A stretch of DNA of 64,000 nt, from the NCBI GenBank assembly GCA_000827325.1, contig KN832874.1, positions 1,658,721-1,722,720 on the forward strand. The letters run 5' to 3'. This document shows, in pieces, positions 41,056 to 51,051 of this stretch. Each line of letters begins with the position of its first letter. The first letter of the stretch is position 1. The notes below the pieces were generated by a model that had not been told where the DNA came from, did no database searches, and was given only the letters and a program-made list of their open reading frames with translations. The position numbers and the translations under genes are program-made. Source of the stretch: Oidiodendron maius Zn (taxonomy: Eukaryota > Ascomycota > Leotiomycetes > Myxotrichaceae).

Positions 41056-43533
41056 ATGACGGCTCTTCCCTCCCCCTCGCGGCCAGCGCCTAAGTCCCGC
41101 TCGCGCCACCCTCACGACGACATTCAGTCTGCGCTACCAGCGATGCTGCGCTCTTCTCTCTCCCATAATCCTTCCTCGGCTTCGTCGACCGCTACCACCC
41201 TTCCCGGCTACTCTAGCACACCACAATCCCAAACTAAATGGCCCACAACCCCTGCCTCAGTCACTACCTCACGTACCCGCGAGCGACTTCGCTTGGCCGA
41301 GTTAGAACGCGACGAGCTACGCCGCGCCCTCAATGGAGAGCAGGCGAAGGCATTGGAGATGGGGCGCATCGCGGAGGAGGAGCGTGCCATCGCCGAGCGC
41401 CTCAAGCGTGAGGGCGGCGGCATGGAGCTATCTCCCACAGAGGCTAAGTTTCGGATCCTACAGCTGAGAGACGACGAGCGCGCGGCCAGTGCCGAGTTGC
41501 CACCACGTCCCATAACGGGACTCTTCAAGGCGGTGTGTTCTACCGACTTGCTGTTCCTTATCGACACCACGGGCTCCATGTCACGGCACATCAATGCCGC
41601 CAAGACACAGGTCAAGAGTATCATCAAGGACATTAGAGCGTCGTTTCTCAACCAGGCCGACGTGCGCATAGCAGTAGTGGCGTACAAAGACCACTCGGAC
41701 AAGCCTAATATTCAGTTTCTAGACTTTACATCATCTGCTACTCGAGTCCGGTGGTTTCTTGGCCAGCTGACCGCCTGTGGTGGAGGCGACCCGCCGGAGG
41801 ACGTCCTTGGTGGACTTCGACAAGCGCTCAACGCAACATGGATGCATCAAACTCGGTGCATCATCCATATCGCGGATGCGCCACCACATGGTCGCGCTTT
41901 GCAAGTCCCGTGTGAAATGACCGATGCTTATCCTGAACCTGGAAGCGAGCCGCACGGCCTCACTCACCAACCGCTGCTAAAGTTGATGCTTAGGCTCAAC
42001 ATTAACTACGCTCTTCTCCGTATCAATCGTAGTACGGACTTCATGGCCTTTACCTTCTTCGAAGCGTATGCCGCGGCTTCTGGGGGATGCAAGCTGCATA
42101 AGGCGAATATGTTCTACAAAAGAGCGTGCGTCTTGACGGAGGATTCTAAACATAGCGTGAGAGCCGGGCTGCTGTTCGAAGAGTTCGAGCTAGGCACTAC
42201 ATTTAACGCTCTCCAGCATCTAGTTGTCAAAATGGTTACTACTTCAGCCTCCCGCACTGCGGTGCGTTCCTCCTCGTCGACGTCCCGAATGGGTAAGGCG
42301 GCAAACAGGAAGCTAGACACGAATCTTACTGCTATCGAAGAAGATGAGGACGTTGATGGACTACAGCTGGAGCTCATTCCACCGAAGTGGGAGGTACCTG
42401 GCTGGCTTAATGAGATGCTGAACGTGGAGGGATTCTCCCCTGACGTAGTGGTGCACGGGGCTGGCACGCTGAATGACATGATGGCGCACGACGACAACAT
42501 CAAGATGAGTATCACGGAACTTAGCATCCGCAAGCGGTTACGGCCATTCGCCCAGGGTACACTGCGTGTGGCATCTTACGCCCGTACAACGGCTTCCACC
42601 AACCAATTCGTAGTCAAGTCGTTCAAGCGGGGCGGGAAACGGCTCGCGCACTTAGCTGAGGGCATGCGGTGCCAAGCGCTTTGCAAGGCCTTCGCGCTCG
42701 AGTTCAACTCCTTGGTAGGAGAGAAGCTCTCAGTTGACTTCATCGTGACAACGTGCTTGAAGAGGAAGTCGGTAATACCCTCCGGAGAGGAGTGCATATC
42801 TCTCGAGCCTTTTATCGAAGGCACCTACGTCAAGTACAATAACAACTGTGGCTATGTCAATGAAGACAGCACCCATAATGAGTTCAATAAAGCGGCGCAA
42901 GCTTTCTCGCACTTTACTTTCGAGCGCTCGCAGGGCTCCTTTTTGGTCAGCGACCTCCAAGGCGTTGGCCGCCTCCTGACGGATCCAGCAATACACACAC
43001 TGGATCCTGAGCGGTTCAAGTTGGCTGAAACCAACCTTGGCAAGGAGGGCTTTAAGTTCTTCTTTGCTACGCACGTTTGTAATGATATCTGTAGTAAGTT
43101 AGGACTCAAGAGCAAAGCCTCGATGGTTGTATCCGGCAGATTCAAGTTCAGGGAGAGGTGGCCAAGCGTGGACGATATAGTGTGCTGCTCCAACAAGCTT
43201 TGCGGCATGATCGTGCGTCTGGCCAGCGCCCACAAATCGGACAACTGGCCAGGATATCATTGGTGCTACACTTGCTGGCCACAATTATTCTCATTTATGT
43301 CTAAAAGAATTTGCGTTGCTCCAGGGCCACACCACGAGTTCGTTGCATCCGAGTTCTTCCATGAATCACAGGGGCAACTCACACCGCGAAAATGCCCCAA
43401 GCACCGCGAGACAGTATCCATGGCAGTGGAGATTGGCGGAAGTAACTGGGATGGGCTGAAGTTTGAGAAGAAAAAGAAGTCGTTCTTTGAATTAAGACAG
43501 CGAGGGGGGAAGGAACGCTGCTGTGGACTCTAG
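41056..43533 (+). CDS. Von Willebrand A domain / alpha-kinase protein (VwkA-like)
   Basis: An intronless 825-residue protein. The first 70 residues are Ser/Pro/Thr-rich; residues about 75-140 form a coiled coil (RLAELERDELRRALNGEQAK). A von Willebrand A domain starts near residue 165 with the metal-binding DLLFLIDTTGSMS (DxTxS MIDAS) and includes GGGDPPEDVLGGL. The second half is an atypical alpha-kinase: QFVVKSFKRGGK (ATP Lys), ECISLEPFIEGTYVKYNNN, FSHFTFERSQGSFLVSDLQG, VGRLLTDPAIHTLDP and the Gly-rich NLGKEGFKFFFATHVCNDIC. This order is that of Dictyostelium VwkA and is close in motif to eEF2 kinase. A C-terminal Cys/His region (CCSNKLC, HWCYTCW, CPKH) may bind zinc. It probably phosphorylates Ser/Thr in helices; the substrate is unknown. 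Confidence 0.92.
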   Translation: MTALPSPSRPAPKSRSRHPHDDIQSALPAMLRSSLSHNPSSASSTATTLPGYSSTPQSQTKWPTTPASVTTSRTRERLRLAELERDELRRALNGEQAKALEMGRIAEEERAIAERLKREGGGMELSPTEAKFRILQLRDDERAASAELPPRPITGLFKAVCSTDLLFLIDTTGSMSRHINAAKTQVKSIIKDIRASFLNQADVRIAVVAYKDHSDKPNIQFLDFTSSATRVRWFLGQLTACGGGDPPEDVLGGLRQALNATWMHQTRCIIHIADAPPHGRALQVPCEMTDAYPEPGSEPHGLTHQPLLKLMLRLNINYALLRINRSTDFMAFTFFEAYAAASGGCKLHKANMFYKRACVLTEDSKHSVRAGLLFEEFELGTTFNALQHLVVKMVTTSASRTAVRSSSSTSRMGKAANRKLDTNLTAIEEDEDVDGLQLELIPPKWEVPGWLNEMLNVEGFSPDVVVHGAGTLNDMMAHDDNIKMSITELSIRKRLRPFAQGTLRVASYARTTASTNQFVVKSFKRGGKRLAHLAEGMRCQALCKAFALEFNSLVGEKLSVDFIVTTCLKRKSVIPSGEECISLEPFIEGTYVKYNNNCGYVNEDSTHNEFNKAAQAFSHFTFERSQGSFLVSDLQGVGRLLTDPAIHTLDPERFKLAETNLGKEGFKFFFATHVCNDICSKLGLKSKASMVVSGRFKFRERWPSVDDIVCCSNKLCGMIVRLASAHKSDNWPGYHWCYTCWPQLFSFMSKRICVAPGPHHEFVASEFFHESQGQLTPRKCPKHRETVSMAVEIGGSNWDGLKFEKKKKSFFELRQRGGKERCCGL

Positions 43534-44185
43534 GATATCAAAGGGAAGGCGATTTTGCAAGCGACTCTGTATTCGTCGCTCAATATTAATTCATTTGAAG
43601 CTGATCATAAATCCATTTAATACATTGACATACGTCGAGTGGTATACATCCTTGATCTCAATCTCGCCAAAAAGCACAAATCTCTTATTCAAGATGTTAA
43701 ATTCGACGCTCTGCCATCACGAAGATGGCGGGTTCATGTCCAGAAACTATACCTACGCGCTCCCAGCACCCATTTTCCTGCTGTGAGCCTCCTAGAACCA
43801 AGACATGACATCTCAATTTCTGCATCCCTACCGAGAGACAAGTACAATTAACACTTTTCTCCGTCACCGAAACTTCAGGCTCGGAGTTAGTGTCAATATT
43901 ATTCCATTTGGAGTAGTCAAGGTGCGCCATGAGAGTCTCCCCACGAACGGTATCTGGGGCGGAGTCGAATTGAAACCGAGAGGTCCAGATAAGAGAAGAT
44001 GTATGACTACTAAGCATCAAGCAGAAAATAGATCCTAGCGATCACAAGCGAATTTGGAGTATGTTGCAACTGCAGCAAATAGTTAGTTACTTGAATAATA
44101 CAGGCAAATAGTTTTGGGATTGTAAGAGTTATGTTGTCGTCGCAATTGGAATCGCCAATCCCACTAGTATCGACTGCTCTGCACA
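43534..44185. other. Intergenic region, no gene seen
   Basis: Short frames on both strands (for example 43639-43851) have no recognisable domain. The stretch is the 3' flank of both neighbours. Confidence 0.4.
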
Positions 44186-44581
44186 TCAACCCTGCTCGCA
44201 CTCCTCGGTAGGGATATTAGGCTCAAAGGTCAGATATTTAAACCAGTGCTCTGAATCGCTGGGAGAGTGAACACTGATATCGAGCAGCAAGTTACCGTTT
44301 GGTTCCCACGCGCTAAGAGTTGAGAACAGATCCTGGAATGCTGTGGTAATCATGATATTGTCTGTATCACTGATCGGCTCCTGACGTTTAGGCGCACACT
44401 CGGTGCAATCATATTCTTGGAGTTCCAAGCAAAGCCATACGTAGCGTACGAGAGCCCGATTACGATGAATAATCGAACCAAAATCGACGAGGCGTGACGT
44501 TGTCAGCTTGATTCGGGCAGAGTTGTGCCGCTCGATAATTTTCTGCCACTCTCGCGACACTCTTACCCTGCCGTTCGCCAT
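44186..44581 (-). pseudogene. F-box-type protein fragment
   Basis: A 131-residue frame. VSREWQKIIERHNSARIKLT, SRLVDFGSIIHRNRALVRY, WLCLELQEYDCTECAP and ALNLL-like AWEPNGNLLLDISVHSPSDS match the stretch after the F-box in a large fungal family. The F-box itself (LPxEI...) is missing at the N-terminus, and the frame ends soon after FEPNIPTEECEQG where family members continue. It is probably a truncated gene, although the retained part has no internal stop. Confidence 0.6.
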
Positions 44582-45457
44582 ACTCTATCTATCGACCCTC
44601 TTTCCCGTCATCGTTTATGACTTTACGGCCGTTAAGGTGCAAGGCGGTGGTGGTAGTGGTGATGATTAGGGGACTGTAGGGTGAGATGTAAAGAAGAAGG
44701 GTAGAAAGCTTTAAGTTGGTGGGATATACTTTATATAGTCCTGAACATAATGCCTAGAGTGGATCAGTATTACTCGACGATGTGGTTATATATGCGATAT
44801 ACTCGTCACCCACAATGTTAAGGCGTGATACTAACAACATTGGCTAAGGCTGTGCATCATTAGTATGTGTATAGGTAACCTTTCTTACTTCTGTACTTCA
44901 ATTAATTTATTCATACCTTCGGTAAAAGATTTCAATGCCTATTTTACTGTACACTCTGCTTCCGAATAGCCCTCTCAAGACGGCGCACACTATTTGCGGG
45001 AAAGCCACAGCAGGCCTGTGCACGCGTGCCTTGCCTAATATCCGACAAGCTTCCGTCTCGACACAAGACCTGCACAGGGCATGCGCAAGTGATGTTGCTG
45101 TAGGGTGGTCTCAGCGACGCGAAACGGTCGCCGAGTTATGTTCGCGATAGTGACATGTCTACACACCAAGGACGCAGCTTAAACTGATGCGAGGTTCGTC
45201 AAAACACATACAGTATCACTTCTCCTAGCGTTATTTACACTAATTTTAACCGAGATTTTCTCAACTCATGGAGTGGTCGATGAGTAACTTTTGGCTTGGC
45301 GTTCGTAAATCCAACCAACACTACGTGGTCTTAACAGCAATACTTTACCAGGCCGTCACGCAGCCATATGGTCGCAAGCTGGACGTTTATGCGATACATA
45401 ATTGTTTCCACCTAACTCCATCATCCATTCGTTTAATTTCATCAACTTCTCCCAGCG
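44582..45457. other. Intergenic region, no gene seen
   Basis: Contains frames at 44935 and 45268 without domain support. AT-rich around 44720-44900. The last 150 bases are the promoter of the protease-like gene. Confidence 0.4.
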
Positions 45458-46801
45458 ATGAAGGTCACCCACGTAATCTCGCTCTGTGCTGCAATGTCGT
45501 TGGCGAACGGGACGAAGTTCTCACTGCCTTTATTCGAGAGTACACATGTCCTTCCGGAATCATCGACTCGTAATTTTATTGGCCGACAAAGCCAGAGCAT
45601 TCTACATAATCATGGAAGTCCTTCGCGGCTCTCCGAGTCGAGTCCCCACGGAGAGCCACCCGTGTCTCTAATCCTGGTAATTGCATCTTGCCTTGACTAC
45701 TCATTAGCGTAAGATGATCCAATACTAACTTCAAATTCGAAATAGGGTCATGACTACTTCCTCTATACAACAAATATTTCTCTCGGAACACCTCCTCAGC
45801 CATTCCGCGCTGTCGTCGATCTAATGTGGAATGACCTATTCGTGCCTTCTGCTGAATGCAGTGGCAGCCACTGCGAGACCAAAGCCTACTATAATTCCTC
45901 CGCATCATCTTCATTCTCGAAAAATAATACAGCGTCGAGACTCTTCTATGCACCGATCGTCGCAAGCGGCCATGTCAACAACGAGTCGTTAACCATTGCC
46001 GATCTTGTAGTTCCTAATCAGCCTTTCCACGAATTAAATCACTACGACACGATATGGCCCGACTTCGGACACGAGCACTTTGACAGTGTACTTGGGCTCG
46101 CAATGGATCGATCTATCTTGGAAACTCATATCGCTCAAAATATTCTGCCCAGTCCTATCAAAAGGATCGTGGATGAAGGTTTACTGGATGACAACATCTT
46201 CTCCATTCTTCTCCCAGAACACTCCGGTGAGCCTGGTGATATCACGTTCGGCGGGTATAACAACGAGTTCTTCACTGGCGAACCTGTCTCCCATCCATTG
46301 TTTCCTGAAAATACGACGAGTTGGCAAATTCAGGTCACATCTCTTGCACTTGGAGATGGGTATAGTGCCACAACAGATGGGAGCTTACCGGCTTGGAAAG
46401 GGCTTCTCATGAGCCGATATCCGATCCTTGGATTTCCGCAGAAGGTCGGATCGGAGCTTCTTAAACACATCAATGTTACGCACAGTCGTTGTTTTGAGAC
46501 TTTTGTCGTTGACTGCAAGAGCATATCTGAGCTGCCTGATTTGACGATTGGCTTCACTGGTCAGAAGATCACCCTGACGGGTGAAGACTATATCTGGAGG
46601 ACAACAGCCCCAGAGGAATTTTGCCCAGATGCGGTAGAGGAGTGCGTGTTATTGATAGTGTTATTGATAGACGCTCTGCCACCTGTCCCGAATATTCCAA
46701 ATGATATTATCATGCTTGGAAGTGCATTTTTGAAGAAGATATACGGAATCTTTGATTGGGACAAGAGAACTATATCATGTGGGTCATGTCGCTTCTTGTG
46801 A
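45458..46801 (+). CDS. Aspartic-protease-like protein without catalytic motifs
   Basis: Two exons, 45458-45676 and 45746-46801, give 424 residues. Residues 1-18 are a signal peptide (MKVTHVISLCAAMSLANG). The pepsin fold is clear: HDYFLYTTNISLGTPPQPFR, AVVDLMWNDLFVPSAEC, FDSVLGLAMDRS, IFSILLPEHSGEPGDITFGG, TTSWQIQVTSLALGDG, NVTHSRCFETFVVDCKS, IPNDIIMLGSAFLKKIYGIF. The first catalytic DTG is replaced by DLM, and the second DTG region reads KGLLMSRYPILGFP with no Asp-Thr/Ser-Gly. A peptidase needs both aspartates, so this is a secreted pseudoenzyme, possibly a binding protein or inhibitor-like relative. An insertion VLLIVLLIDALPPVP near the end looks unusual for the family. Confidence 0.85.
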
Positions 46802-47454
46802 ATTAAATATCAAGTACTAACCATGACTGTAGTTGCACATCGACAACACCGACAGTATTAGGTACTCACTGGAGGCTCCAGCGGGTCTCCAGTTAACATG
46901 ACTATTTCGGCTGTCTGCAACAACATACATCTCGCATAATATAACTAGTCTCTCTACTTATCAAGAAGCTAACTTGCCATTTAATCGGCTCCGTGGTAGA
47001 AAAAGTGTACTTGATAGCCAACTTGGCTTTGGAAGACAACAGGTTTCAATAGAGTATCCCTTCTTCAGCCAGATTTTTACTGGTAGTCTCAGACCAGATA
47101 CGACTCTAGCCATATCTAAATGATGTAATTGGCGTTGTTAAGGCAGAATCTTTTCTAACAAAAGCTCCTCCGCTTTTTATATGATTGTTGTCTCCAACCC
47201 CGCAAGATATGTATCACGACTTATCAGTTGAGGAAAGAAAATACCAATATTCATCATCCGTACTATGAATTTGCTTACTATTTAATACCAAACTAGAATA
47301 GCCCATCACAATAAAGACGGCTTAGCTATATAAGTTAACAAGTGAGAAGCAGTAATGCGGAATATAAATTATGCCGAAAGCCGACTTATTTATTTAGCAA
47401 GCGATCCATCATCTCCCACAGATTCCATGAGACGGCACAAGATAACTTTTCAGA
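46802..47454. other. Intergenic region, no gene seen
   Basis: AT-rich stretch with no supportable coding frame. It precedes the PEP-mutase-family gene. Confidence 0.4.
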
Positions 47455-48297
47455 ATGGCCTCTCTTAATCTCAAGCCGGACAATGGCCTTGCTACTCATT
47501 TCAAATCCCTCCACATTCCAGGGGATCCAGTGATCTTAACAAATATTTATGACCCTTCTTCGACAAATGCGCTCCTTGAACTTAACAATGATGATCGCAA
47601 AATTGTTAAAGCCGTTGCAACGACCTCGTATGGCGTGGCCGAGGCTTTGGGTGTCCGTGATGATGAGCTCACCTTGGACCTACATCTTTCCATGCTGTCT
47701 CAAATCAGCCCTATTGTACGCGCAAGCCACCTTCCACTTACAGCCGATCTACAGGATGGACACTACCCAATGGTTGACGAATGTATTCGCAAAGCTGTCG
47801 GAGAACTGGGGATTGTCGGGGCCAATATTGAGGACTGAATGCCAGGCTGGGACTACTCGGGTGGTGTCGAAACTCTGAGGCCATTAGCAGAACAAGTGGC
47901 CATACTGAAGCAGATCTTGACCGTAGCAGCAGATTGTGGTGTCCCAGACTTTGTGGTCAACGCTCGGACGGACGCGATGCGGGTTAAGAATGCAGATATT
48001 GATGAAGCCATCAGACGAGGGAAGGCATATCTTGCCGCGGGGGCCACTTCTGTCTTCGTATTTGGTGGTTCTCAACGCGGGCTATCGAGAGATGAGGTCA
48101 AAAGATTGGTAAAAGAGTTTGACGGCCGGCTTGCTGTCAGGCTGAGCGAGTGGGAGGACGGTATGAGCGTGCGAGATGTGGCAGAGCTTGGGGTTAATAG
48201 GATCAGTGTGGGACGAACTTTATGGGTGCAGAGCATGACAGCGTTCAAGACATCGGCGAAAAGGATTCTGGAAGGAGGTGTATTGAATGCAGGATAG
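47455..48297 (+). pseudogene. Isocitrate lyase/PEP mutase superfamily gene with one in-frame TGA
   Basis: The frame runs 281 codons without interruption except a TGA at 47836-47838. Before it: MASLNLKPDNGLATHFKSLH, GDPVILTNIYDPSSTNALLE, VAEALGVRDDELTLDLHLSM, LPLTADLQDGHYPMVDECIR, GELGIVGANIED. After it, at the same frame: MPGWDYSGGVETLRPLAEQV, VPDFVVNARTDAMRV, IDEAIRRGKAYLAAGATSVF, and LGVNRISVGRTLWVQSM. This is the TIM barrel of the isocitrate lyase/PEP mutase superfamily, whose members break or form C-C or C-P bonds with Mg. The metal and substrate segments (DLQDG, NARTDA) remain. No short intron removes the TGA. Either it is a pseudogene by a single nonsense change (CGA to TGA is likely) or the stop is read through; a downstream ATG immediately follows. 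Confidence 0.8.
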
Positions 48298-48627
48298 ATT
48301 CAGGAAATGCTACAGAATAAATAAGATGTTAAAGGCGGTTAAAAAAAAGGGGGCTATTGAATGCTCCGACTCACCTGATTTCAATGTGTTTGCTTTCTTC
48401 TTTTCCACTCTGATCTTCCACTTTTGTATTATTAAAATGAAATAAGTTAACACATTCCTTTTACTCATTTGAATTGTACATGCAATACTAAATACTTAAT
48501 AACCCTGTGGGGTGTCTAGTATAGATGGTTAAATATGTTAATATCATTCTGCTATAGCATAAGCCGTACATACTATAACTAGAAAAAATTATCAGAGGTG
48601 CAGTCGAACCATACCCATGGAACGTGT

Positions 48628-49898
48628 CTACTCTCTCCACACGCTTCCATAAAACTCTATTAAATCCGCTACCAGATCATCCGGTCGCTCGTGCATTGCA
48701 AAATGACCACCAGAGTGATGCTCTCGCCAGAATTTCACATTTGCTACCTGCTGTGCCCAGCTACGAGGCAATATACCTAGCTCATTGGGAAAGGCGCTAA
48801 AGCCACACGGTATTTCGAGGTATTTGTCTGCCCAACTACCAGGTATCATCATAGCGGGAGGGTTGTTTTCCATGTAGATAACGTAGCCTGGTGTTGGCCC
48901 TGGCCAATAATGCATCAGAGTCCAGGTGATGAGCTCGGTTGGTGTCCACTGGTAATTGTCAGACCAGAGTCGTAGTTTGTCCCAGATCCAGACTAGCAGG
49001 CCTACGGGGCTATCGTGCATGGCATACCCAAGAGTTTGTGGCCGCGCAGCTTGAATTGCCCCATAGTCTAAATTCTTCTTGAGGAACCAATTGTGGAAGC
49101 GATCGAGTGAGCGTTTCTCGTATTCAGAATATTCGGGCTCCTTCCCGTCGGGAAAAGTGGGCTTGAAGGTTTTGAACTATAACACCGTCTTAGAATATAT
49201 CTCTGGGGCTTATCCTGGGAAAGCTCATACCATATTCAAATGGACTGCTTTTACGTTCTCTGGGTACAATAGCGCCATCGATCTCACCACCCAAGAACCC
49301 CAATCACCACCCTGCACCACATATTGTTCATAACCCAACTTACGCATCAGCTTGTTGAAGACCGCTGCATGGTGTCTGAGATCGAATCCATCCTTGGTCG
49401 TATATGAAGAAAACCCAAAGCCGGGCAATGACGGGGCAACAACATGGAAGCCTGCATCATTCAGGGAGGATAAGCCCTTCTCAATTTCGAGAAACGAACC
49501 TGGCCAACCGTGGACAAATAAGAGAGGAATCCCTTTTTCTCCATTCTTTGTAGAAAGCCTGTGAACAAAGTGGATGTTTAATGTGCCAAAGCCATCACCG
49601 ACATCAATTAGGGTAGTAAATTGTGGTAAGGCGGCGTTGATGCGCGCCTCCTCGTCGCGCCATGAGTAGGTCTCTTGCCAGAACTTGACTACCTCGGAAA
49701 CCTGGTCTGGAGTGAGCCCATTTTCTTCCGTCCACTCAAAGCTGTGCTTGGTGGGAAGGCGGGCGAGTTTGATCTTGGCGACAAGGAGGTCAAGCTCAGA
49801 AGAAGGAATGTTGATCTGTCACGCAATGAGTTAGTGCACGTGCTGTCGCGATGATGACAATCGACATAATTTACCTCGAAAGGGACGATATCCGCCAT
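48628..49898 (-). CDS. Epoxide hydrolase (microsomal type, EHN plus alpha/beta hydrolase)
   Basis: Three exons, 49875-49898, 49231-49815 and 48628-49176, give 385 residues. The N-terminal EHN domain has ELDLLVAKIKLARLPTKH and VVKFWQETYSWRDEEARINA. The hydrolase core shows the oxyanion motif HGWPGS, the nucleophile loop QGGDWGSWVVRS (Asp in GGDWG), the cap with WTLMHYWPGPTP, and the catalytic His in GGHFAMHERPDDL. These are the hallmarks of epoxide hydrolases of the juvenile-hormone/microsomal type; they add water to an epoxide through an ester with Asp. In fungi they often detoxify plant or own metabolites. The gene looks intact, with a tiny first exon (MADIVPFE). The physiological substrate is unknown. 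Confidence 0.88.
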
Positions 49899-51051
49899 TT
49901 TGGTTGATGACGTAGTTTGTGGTTTGTCCAGGCGGGATATCGGACTAGAAGAAAATATTCCGTTAACAAGTGGGAGGAAAGGAAAAAGGCAGCACGCAAA
50001 GGAAGATAACCGGACAACCTGGATATCAACCCAACCGAGAATTGCTCCACTCTATACGTAAATTACGAGACACCTGCTTCTGTCAGCCTAGCCACACGGG
50101 CTACAATACGCAACGGTGCCCGTCATGGAGGACCCTATACATGGAGAAGAGACAATGAGTCAAGAATGGCCGCAGAATCCGTTGGAATGATGTGCGGGAG
50201 AGAGGACACTGCTGAAATACGTATTTCAATACTCTGCATGCAAACAACGCGGGAGATAGTAGGTAAACAGGAGGAGTGGGTGTCGGGCGCTTGTTAATAA
50301 CCTGGCCAAAAGCTAAAGATACATTGATTCTGACTAATCGGCACTTTGCCAGAAAAGTCGAGTTCGTCATTGTGCTTGCAATTGGCTATAGACGTAGGAT
50401 TGCAATATCATACTGAGCTAGTAACCAATACACATTCTGATGAAGCTGTCGTAGACGCTGCCGCTGTCTGACCAAATCGCGCCTCTAAGGCTGTGACGTG
50501 GATGGACAAAATACAACAGAAAATGGCATTCAAAATGGGGATGGAAGCCATCTGCATAAGACTCGCTGTCTAGATACCGGCTTCCGTAAAGAATCAAGAA
50601 CAGCAATATTTACTAAGTAAACTCGATAGTTACGTTATACCGCGTTCCCATTATAAATACTCCCTTTATAATTGGATTCCTCTTCCATAGGCACCTTTTG
50701 TAGGGTAGTATCATACGATCCTGATATCTTACAAATGATCTCTCCAGCTTGTGATGATTATCTATAATGAATATGGTGTAAATAACATCATAGCGGTCTA
50801 ATTAGGTCACTTGGCAAGATGATCCAGTCATACATCTGCTGTCATGATCGACTATGAGCTGACCCAGTATAGTCAAAATCTCGAGTAGAACTATCAACGT
50901 TCAACATTCTGGTATTATAAACGAATAGATTCTCTGAACAAGCAAGCTCAAAAGCAGTACTATAGAATGTCCTATTTTGTGAGGCTATGCATAGACTTAG
51001 TACTTATTGTTGGAGTAGCAACGCCGCCGGGTAGCTGAGGAACAGTGCACT
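49899..51051. other. Intergenic region, no gene seen
   Basis: About 1.1 kb with no coding match. It lies upstream of the epoxide hydrolase and downstream of the transporter. Confidence 0.4.

Noticed and set aside
41208-41702. Ser/Arg-rich minus-strand frame in the alpha-kinase gene
   Set aside because: Shadow of the coding strand; no domain.
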